This document shows positions 57,199-64,000 of a DNA stretch of 64,000 nucleotides, piece by piece. Source of the DNA: Paracerasibacillus soli (GTDB lineage Bacteria > Bacillota > Bacilli > Bacillales > Amphibacillaceae); the NCBI RefSeq assembly GCF_034006335.1, contig NZ_JAWDIQ010000003.1. One strand, given 5' to 3'. The position numbers and the translations under genes are program-made. Below the pieces are notes generated by a model that searched no databases, was not told where the DNA came from, and saw only the letters and a program-made list of their open reading frames with translations. How positions within the stretch are numbered: position 1 is the stretch's first letter; each line of letters opens with the position of its first letter.

Positions 57199-57241
57199 GG
57201 GACAGCCCCCATGTGATTCGTTCACATGGGTGTGTGTCCCC
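57199..57241. terminator. GGGACA...TGTCCC palindrome between divergent genes
   Basis: GGGACA...CCCATGTGA / TCACATGGG...TGTCCC. Same family as 61917-61957. Confidence 0.65.
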
Positions 57242-57373
57242 CTAAGTATAATGTCCTCTCTTTTGCTTGGGAAATGGTTCATTCCTCCTATGGCTAATTA
57301 TTTACGTGTATGATGTAATTATTATAATAATTGATTATAGTTAGAAAATACGCATTATATTTGGAGGGATACT

Positions 57374-58611
57374 ATGGTAGAGGGGGAAATTATTAAGTTT
57401 TATCGTGAGAAGCAGAATATGACACAAGCTCAATTAGGTGAGGGAATATGTACGACTACACATGTGAGTAAAATTGAACGTGGGAAAACAGCGTATTCTG
57501 ATGAGATTATTGCGATGTTTTCAGAACGGTTATCTATAGATATTAAGAAGGAAATAGCATCTTTAGGAGAAATTGATAAATTACTGCAAGAGTGGCATTC
57601 GGCTATCATCATGGGAAGAACGGAAATGATTGAACAAATTAAACATGATTTAGCATCGATAACATTAATTCAATCAACATATTTTGCGGCACATTATCGC
57701 TTGCTACAGGCAAGGTACTACATTATTCACGAAAAATGGAAGTCTGCTTTTACTATACTGGAAGATATACGCAAGTCTCATGTAAATCTTACTGCATATG
57801 AACGAAATCTCCTGTTTCATATATATGGCATTTACTACATTGGTAATCGAGTAAATGTGAAACAAGAAGGTAACCAAAAACCACTCCAGTATTTAAAAAA
57901 GGTAAACATGGACGAGTACGGAAATGGGAATATTATTATCATCTTGCTACTGGATATCATCTCGTTGGCTCTCGGATTATGGCCTATTTTTATGCAGAAA
58001 AGGCTTTACATTATTTTCAGGAAACGAATAACTATGGACGAGCTCTAAATGCGGAGTCTGTTATGCTTTTACAAATGAGTCAAGATGCATCTGTAGATTT
58101 TAATGAACTGACTGAGCGCTACACAAATTTAATTCATAATAGTGATACTTTAGGTCTGAAAGACAAGAAAGCACTTTTTTTAAATAACCTTGGCTTTGAA
58201 TATTTTAATACTGGTAATTTCACTTTAGCGAAAAAGTATTACTACGAAGCGTTATTATTAGATGATCCAAATTCCACATCGTATCTTTTACATCTTTGTA
58301 ATTATGTCGATGCATGTTTGGAAGGAAATTTGTCTCGAAAAGGGATTCTATTAAAGAAAATAAGGGAAGGCCTTTCCCGTGCTAAGAAATTAAATAGTAT
58401 GCATTTTATCGTTCTATTTCAATTGATGAAATTGAAAGCGGAAGGGAACGATATTGCTTATTATAAATTTATAGAGGAAAAGGCTTTGCCCCATTTTTCA
58501 GCAATTAATCATGTAATCTATCATAAAAGATATGGAAAGCTTCTGTTTCATTACTATGTAGAGACAAGTCAGTATATGAAAGCAACCACAGTCCTTGCAG
58601 ATCAATTATGA
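57374..58611 (+). pseudogene. XRE-TPR regulator 1 (RRNPP-like), frameshifted as assembled
   Basis: ATG 57374 behind TTGGAGGGAT. N-terminal helix-turn-helix IIKFYREKQNMTQAQLGEG and CTTTHVSKIERGKTAYS. The rest is a helical TPR-like array (HYRLLQARYYIIHEKWKSAF, KKALFLNNLGFEYFNTGNF). One base near 57925 joins the frames: EYYYHLATGYHLVGSRIMAY. About 412 aa. The architecture matches PlcR/NprR/Rap-type peptide receptors. No short pheromone gene is seen downstream. Paralogue of 61935. Confidence 0.8.
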
Positions 58612-58616
58612 AAAAT

Positions 58617-58657
58617 AGCCCCTTGGAATAGGAATTCATTCTCGGGGGCTTGTCTTT
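58617..58657. terminator. Bidirectional terminator between XRE-TPR 1 and calY 2
   Basis: AGCCCC...GGGGGCT with inner GAATAGGAATTCATTC pairing, TTTTAT on one side. Confidence 0.65.
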
Positions 58658-59262
58658 TATTCTGTGTCCCCGTCGTAAAGTGTCCCTTCAGCCTGTTCGG
58701 CAATAAATTTCCATTTAAGTTGTAATGAATCACCTTGGAATCGATTTTGATCTTCTCCATTGTCAACGAATTCGAATAAGACAATAATTTTATTCATGTC
58801 ACCTGGTTTTAATCCGTTTGGTCTCTGAACACCCCCAACAAATTCATCGATAGCAGTAATATCAGGTGTCATCTCTTGTAATTCGCTTAAAGTCGTTTCC
58901 ATTACTTCGACAGTAGCATTTGCTTGGTTGTAGAGAATGGTTACTTTAATATGCTCGCCGAAGTCATCGGTATTATCACCATTTACGTCGTGAACGACAT
59001 AACTTGTATCCAATAATACTTTATGGATGTCTAAAGTACCGTTGTTCGTCAACATAAATTCGCGAGAAATTTCGTCGCCAGGCTTAAGGTTATCTACATT
59101 TACGATTGTTTCCGGATTGACGGATAAGTCTAGTGTTCCGGCGGCAAACGTATTATTTACTTCTACCGTGTCACTAAAATAGGCATACGTTCCTCCACCC
59201 ATTAACGAAAAACCTAATGCTGCAGTTAAGAGACCTTTGCTTACCTTTTTTGAAAAACTCAT
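58657..59262 (-). CDS. CalY/TasA-family secreted protein, copy 2
   Basis: 201 residues from ATG 59262 (AAGGGGAGGAAGC upstream; the longer frame from 59457 has no ribosome site). Signal region KKVSKGLLTAALGFSLMGGGTYAYFSDTVEVN, then FAAGTLDLSVNPET, LKPGDEISREFMLTNNGTL and NGEDQNRFQGDSLQL. The AYFSD sequence behind the signal is characteristic of CalY/TasA proteins processed by SipW. Its sipW is directly upstream. Confidence 0.88.
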   Translation of the reverse strand: MSFSKKVSKGLLTAALGFSLMGGGTYAYFSDTVEVNNTFAAGTLDLSVNPETIVNVDNLKPGDEISREFMLTNNGTLDIHKVLLDTSYVVHDVNGDNTDDFGEHIKVTILYNQANATVEVMETTLSELQEMTPDITAIDEFVGGVQRPNGLKPGDMNKIIVLFEFVDNGEDQNRFQGDSLQLKWKFIAEQAEGTLYDGDTE

Positions 59263-59332
59263 TTTGCTTCCTCCCCTTAATTTAATTTTATTCACCTTTT
59301 CCTTACAAGAAAGAAAAGAGTTGAAACAGTAT

Positions 59333-59868
59333 TTAGGCACTTTTAGCTTCCACTTCTTTAGCGGCCAGGAAAATGGACCGTCCGGCTGAAAGGACCAGTA
59401 GTAGACCTGGAATAAATAATAAAAGCGCAGAACCAGTTTTCGAAGTTGCGTGTCCAATCACATAGCCTACTTTTGGAATGGTAATTCCTGTGTACTTGCC
59501 AACTATATGTTGTTGTAAGACGTAGTTAGCATCAAGTGCATTGTTATTGTCACCTTTTGTTTGATACATTGTTTCGGTGTTTGTTGTTCTAATATCGGTG
59601 ATGCGGTGTGTGTAACTACTTTATCTCCAGCTTGAAAAGAAATGATATCTTCCTTTTTATAAGATGTATCCTTACCAATTAGCTTGTTTACAATGATAGA
59701 CCCTGTTTGAATGGCAGGCTCCATGGAACCGGATACGACGACTTTTACTTGATAGCCAAATATAGATGGTTCGCCGCCGGATGCTTTTGCAGATAGAACC
59801 AAAAAGACCAAAGTGAAAAGTAATACGATAGATATCGTTCTTGCAATCCTGCCTACCATCTTTTTCAT
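59333..59868 (-). pseudogene. sipW: Signal peptidase I, SipW, copy 2, frameshifted as assembled
   Basis: ATG 59868 behind GAGAGGAGG. VVVSGSMEPAIQTGSIIVNK carries the catalytic Ser; one extra base near 59615 gives THRITDIRTTNTETMYQ with the catalytic His, and KGDNNNALDANYV carries the Asp. C-terminal hydrophobic segment ALLLFIPGLLLVLSA. About 177 residues. ER-type, pairs with calY 2. Confidence 0.88.
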
Positions 59869-60104
59869 TACCATCCTCCTCTCATGTCTATGTTTTAATC
59901 GTAGAACATGGGTGGAATATTGTAAATTGGGTTATTTTTTGCAAAAATATAGTGAAAATGGGTATTCATTTCCTCTTAAATCTAGCAAATGTGATATTGA
60001 TAGGGTTTGTTATAACCCAATTGACGTTCAATAGGAAGCCTCCAATAATAGAAGGTGTAATCAAATTCAATTGGAGGAGTGATTGTGTTGAGGAGAAAGG
60101 AAGC

Positions 60105-61903
60105 ATGAAAAGAAAGGCGTTACCTATATTCTTGACAGCTTCATTAGTTTTCGGCGGCGGATTAGTACCTGGCAGCAATGTGCTAGCAAGTAATCAAGTG
60201 GCGTATGATGACGATTTAAAAACACCATCTTACATGATTGGATCGTGGGACACACCTGAGGGATTGAGTAAAGAGGACGCTGTTTATCTATTTTTACAAA
60301 CGAAAGTATTACAGCCAAAAGGTAGAAGTGCAGAAAATATAAACGTAGAAATCAACCATGCAAAGGATCAGTTTAAAATTGTCGACGAATTAAGTGATAG
60401 TATGACAGACACACATCATTTTAGAATAATTGAATTGCACAATGGCATTCCTGTCTATGGATCGGAGCAAACTGTAGCAGTAGATAAAGATAATCAGGTG
60501 ACCGCGTATTTTGGAACGGTTACGCCAAACCTCATGCGTTCCAACATATCAACGGACCGGCACTCCAAGAGGATGAAGCTTTAGATGTTGCTAAAAGTGA
60601 TATTGAAAAAGAGATTGGTAAAGTAAAAGAATACGATGGAATTGAAGCTAAGCTTATTCTCTATCCAGAGGAAGGCAAACATACATTAGCTTATCTCATT
60701 AAAGCATCAACTACGTATCCTGCACCAGGATATTACCATTATTTTGTAGATGCTAAAAGTGGGGAAATTATGAATAAGTATAATGCGCTTCACGAGATGA
60801 CTCCTGTAATCGAGGACTCACGAAAAGGGAGTTTTCCAATGGGGGCTACAGATAACGATGGAGAAGTTACTCCGGTGGTAGAACCAAACCCATCCGAACC
60901 AGTCACATCAAGAGGAATAGATATATTTGGGAATATGTTATCGTTAAATTCCGTTTTAGATACGGAAACAGGAGAGCGCTTCTTATTTGATGGCACAAGA
61001 GCAGATGGTGTTCATACATTTACTGCCAATCGTATGGGAGAGACACCTTTCATATTACTGTCAGCTCTCTTAGGTTTTACAGGGTTTGAAGTAACGAGTA
61101 ATTCTAACTTCTTCTATGATCCAGCAGCAGTTTCAGCACATGTAAATGCGGGAAAAGTGTACGACTATTATAAGAGAGTATTTGAGAGAGACTCGCTTGA
61201 TGATAATGGTATGAAGCTTATTTCAACTGTTCATGTTGGTTCACAATGGAATAATGCTGGATGGAATGGAAAGCAGATGATTTATGGTGATGGTGATGGA
61301 AGACTTATGATATCTACTTCAGGTAGTGTAGATGTAATTGGACATGAAATGACACATGGGGTTATTGAACATACTGCAAAGTTAATTTATGAAAATGAAT
61401 CTGGGGCTTTGAATGAGTCAATTGCCGATATTATGGGAGCATTTATCGAGAATAAAGAAGGCGATGATTTATGGCTCTTGGGAGAAGACATTTATGAACC
61501 GCATACTCCTGGTGTTGGACTTCGTGATATGAAAGATCCTGCATCTGTGCCTATGTATCTTACAGAAACTGGGTTCTACCCGGACCATTATGATGACCGT
61601 TATTTAGGTGAAGAGGATAAAGGTGGCGTTCATATTAATAGTAGTATTAATAATAAAGCTGCCTACTTAATTACGGAAGGTGGTACACATTACGGAGTGA
61701 CTGTAAATGGAGTTGGGAAAACAAAGGCGGAGAAGATATTCTACCGTGCACTAACTCATTATTTGACGGCTTCTTCGGGCTTTAGCGAAATGCGTCAAGC
61801 AGCAATTCAAGCAGCTCGTGATTTATATCCGGATAAAGATGGAGAGCCATCAGCGGAAGTTGAAGCGGTAATGGCAGCATACGATGCCGTTGGTGTTTAT
61901 TAA
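60105..61903 (+). pseudogene. npr: Neutral metalloprotease (M4, thermolysin-like), frameshifted as assembled
   Basis: Signal peptide KALPIFLTASLVFGGGLVPGSNVLA, FTP and PepSY propeptide (HFRIIELHNGIPVYG), then after one base near 60538 (AFQHINGPALQED) the mature enzyme: zinc site VIGHEMTHGVIEHTA, third ligand Glu in ESIADIMGAF, and active-site His in GGVHINSSINNKAAY. ATG 60105 behind AGGAGAAAGGAA. About 600 aa. Secreted. Neighbouring XRE-TPR regulators make NprR-like control plausible. Confidence 0.92.
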
Positions 61904-61916
61904 TAAATAAAAGAAG

Positions 61917-61957
61917 GGGACAGACCCATGTGATTCATTCACATGGGGTCTGTCCCC
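61917..61957. terminator. GGGGACAGACCC palindrome between convergent genes
   Basis: GGGGACAGACCCATGTGA pairs with TCACATGGGGTCTGTCCCC with one bulge. Once the frame is repaired, the end of the XRE-TPR 2 gene reads into it. Confidence 0.75.
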
Positions 61958-63175
61958 CTATCACTGCCTCAGCAATTTGCAATGCTTTATCTTTTTCGCC
62001 TGTTCTGATGTAATAGGAAAACAATTCCTTTTCATATTTCTCAGCAATGAGGATGTATCCTTGTTTTTAAAAAAAGGTAATGCTTTTTCCGTTAAATATT
62101 GATAATACCGTTTTTCTCTTCCCATAAGAGAATATTTGTGCAAGTGAAGTATAAACGAATATAAACGATCTTTCGTCACCCCCGCAATTTCTAATCCTTC
62201 GTGGACATTTTCTAGCAATGCTTCCCTAGATAATAGATTTCCTTCTAATCCCGCTCGAATATATCCTTCGAGTGATAGTAAATATATGCCTGTATATTTT
62301 TCCTTCAATTGCATGGATTCGTTATATAAATCCAATGCCATTTTATATTTCTCACGTCTTAAACATTCATATGCAAAGTTATGGAGTAATTTTGCCTTTT
62401 TATCAGGTGCATGGCATAAATCGCAAATTTTTATAAGTTCTTCAAAATGTTCTGCTGTTTCTTTGAAGTCCCGATGTTGACCTGATTCTAGTTGAATGAT
62501 CATAAGATTTTCTGTATCTATTATCCCTAAGAAGTTATTCTTTTGTTTATATAACAAAAGTGCCTTTTCAGCGTAGTAATAGGCTAAAATAGGTAAGTTA
62601 TTACAATGATAGGCGGTTGCCAAATCATAATAAACGAGGGCATTTGAATAATCATCAAAATGAATACTTTTCAATACCTGAATCGACTTTGCGTAGTTAT
62701 TCATGAATAATTCATAAATACCAACTACATGTTTATACAAGTTTTGTTCAAATGGGGGTAAGCGTTCATATTCCTTGGCAATCACTGATAATTCACGTTT
62801 GATATCAGCTGAGTTTCCTTGTCTAATATGATATTTAAGTGTGAGTAATTGATACAAGGCGTGATAGTTAGAAATTTCAATGAGCTCATTGTTCGCTAAT
62901 TCACTATAAATTTTGGAAGCGGCCTCCATATTTAATGCGATGATCATTTCGTGCCATAGATCGAGTTTTTCTTTGATGTTTTTCAATTTATCCAGTTCTT
63001 GTTCCATGTGGATATGTAATCTTTTTGCCAATAACGAAGTAATTTCAGGAGAATATTCTGTCAGCCCACGCTCTATTTTACTAATATGCGTCGTTGAACA
63101 TATCCCTAGCCCTAGTTGTTCTTGTGTCATGCCATATTTTTCTCGATAGAACTTGATGATTCTTCCTTCATACAT
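61935..63175 (-). pseudogene. XRE-TPR regulator 2 (RRNPP-like), frameshifted at the end
   Basis: Helix-turn-helix IIKFYREKYGMTQEQLGLG and CSTTHISKIERGLTEYS at the N-terminus, then helical repeats such as ALVYYDLATAYHCNNLPILA and ALDLYNESMQLKEKYTGIYL. As assembled it stops at 61961 (404 aa) with a basic tail. One added base gives YEKELFSYYIRTGEKDKALQ with a last TPR-like helix, ending at 61935 inside the palindrome. Intact in vivo, probably. It is divergent from the S8 protease gene at 63618 and convergent with the M4 gene. Confidence 0.82.
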
Positions 63176-63617
63176 CAGATGTTTTCCCCTTTCTTAGACA
63201 GAAATTCTTACCTTGCAAACATTTACGTTATTTTTTATCAATTTTGTATCCGTTATAAGATCTACATTTTCCTCATTCCTTCGTTTTTTAGTGTGATTTC
63301 ATATGATTTTATATAAAATTATATAATTTTCCCACTATTATGCTTTGGCGTAACCAAAATAATTGAAAAATTGGGGGAATTAAATTAGTACTAATCACCT
63401 GCATTCGGCATGAATTCGACATGTAAATCAAAATTCGACAATATACGACCAGTCTAAAGCACTATTTTAAATATTTAGAAATATATTAAAAACCCCAATT
63501 TACAGTATGTCATATCACATCTATCATTAATAATGAGTTAATAGATGAATAGAAGGAGTGTGAGTTTTCGTTTTTTACTAGATTTTAAGAAAGAGAAAAT
63601 AGAGGAGGGAAAGATGG
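63176..63617. promoter_or_regulatory. Divergent control region with ATTCGRCA repeats
   Basis: ATTCGGCA at 63403, ATTCGACA at 63414 and ATTCGACA at 63433: three direct repeats at 11- and 19-bp distance. They lie between XRE-TPR 2 and the S8 protease and could be regulator sites. AGAGGAGGGAAAG before ATG 63618 is the ribosome site. Confidence 0.45.
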
Positions 63618-64000
63618 ATGATTTCTAGAAAATATCTTAGTAAAGTGATGGTTGTATTATCATTCGTATTAATATTGAGTACCATGCTACCGTCATTACA
63701 ATTAGCACAGGCGAAAAATTCTTCTTTAAATGTAAAAGAGGTTTTGAGTAATTTGACGGATGCAGAAAGACGCGCCTTGAACCAGTTGGAAGCACAACCG
63801 GGATTTACGATACATCCCGATATTAACGTAGATAGTGCAAATCCGGTTCAAGTTATTGTTGAGTTTAAACAGGAGCCAGCAAAGGTAGAAGTTGCGAAAG
63901 CGAAACTCATCAAAAAACGTGCTACTGTTTCACTTTCTGATGCTAGTAAAAAGGTAGATGCTTCACATAAGAAGTTTCAAAAAGTGATTGATGGTTTAAA
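63618..64000 (+). CDS. Secreted S8-type protease, N-terminal part (runs off the window)
   Basis: Signal peptide KVMVVLSFVLILSTMLPSLQLAQA, then ERRALNQLEAQPGFTIHPDI and a propeptide strand NPVQVIVEFKQEPAKVEVAK as in Vpr-type proteases (compare VRVIVEVAQPK at 32820). The catalytic domain is beyond the window, so the subtilisin assignment is inferred. An in-frame competitor ATG at 63614 stops after four codons. Confidence 0.7.
   Translation, partial: MISRKYLSKVMVVLSFVLILSTMLPSLQLAQAKNSSLNVKEVLSNLTDAERRALNQLEAQPGFTIHPDINVDSANPVQVIVEFKQEPAKVEVAKAKLIKKRATVSLSDASKKVDASHKKFQKVIDGL

Noticed and set aside
57374..63175. A pheromone gene paired with the XRE-TPR regulators
   Set aside because: Terminators and convergent genes follow both regulators closely, and no short secreted-peptide ORF fits between.
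1..64000. CRISPR arrays
   Set aside because: No regularly spaced direct repeats with unique spacers; the repeated sequences found are palindromes, iterons, IS copies and riboswitches.

Overview
The window is low-GC Firmicute DNA, most likely from a spore-forming Bacillaceae/Planococcaceae chromosome. Supporting signs are strong AAGGAGG-type ribosome binding sites with TTG and GTG starts, two SipW/CalY (TasA-like) secretion pairs, secreted S8 and M4 proteases, CheV, an M-box riboswitch leader and IS21. I make no species call.

Layout. 1-9420 is the right part of an integrative element: phage-type regulators, a prim-pol and VapE-like replication module followed by helically phased TGTCAC repeats, coiled-coil and small genes, a complete Mod/Res restriction-modification pair, and a tRNA 3'-end fragment that looks like attR. 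9500-21100 is an accessory graveyard of tyrosine recombinase remnants around cargo (GNAT, cysteine hydrolase, two near-identical cyclic-phosphate receiver genes). It holds a group IIC intron directly behind a terminator, with the empty site kept in the duplicate, an HsdM remnant, and an IS21 element inside an already decayed XRE gene. 21300-29200 has small chromosomal genes (peptidase E-like, ICMT-like, rhomboid, lipoprotein, LysR, EamA). 29230-30965 is a magnesium locus: promoter, two complete M-box/terminator units in tandem, a 35-codon acidic and proline-rich leader ORF, then an MgtE lacking the usual N domain. 31049-36300 carries calY, sipW and a Vpr-like protease. 36360-39812 is an MCP plus CheV. 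39921-44421 is broken DNA (ParE remnant, GH1 pseudogene with an inverted piece, a second IS21 copy splitting a cysteine hydrolase). 44700-57023 has a regulator, deformylase, an XRE-ImmA/IrrE pair, ASCH, HAD, a kinase-like protein, MCP-CheX-CheY, a methyltransferase and a multicopper oxidase. 57374-64000 is an extracellular-protein island: calY, sipW, an M4 protease and an S8 protease interleaved with two paralogous XRE-TPR regulators.

A global feature is the very high number of frameshifts. Most are repaired by adding one base, often in a short homopolymer, and many hit genes that otherwise look intact (CheY, LysR, M4 and S8 proteases, Res, multicopper oxidase). The two IS21 copies act as an internal control: the second lacks five bases at four sites. 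I therefore think most frameshifts are deletion-type sequencing or assembly errors. Entries typed pseudogene are broken as assembled, and each says whether I consider the decay real. Real decay (nonsense codons, internal deletions, inversions) is confined to the integrases, HsdM, XRE, ParE, GH1 and MCP fragments.
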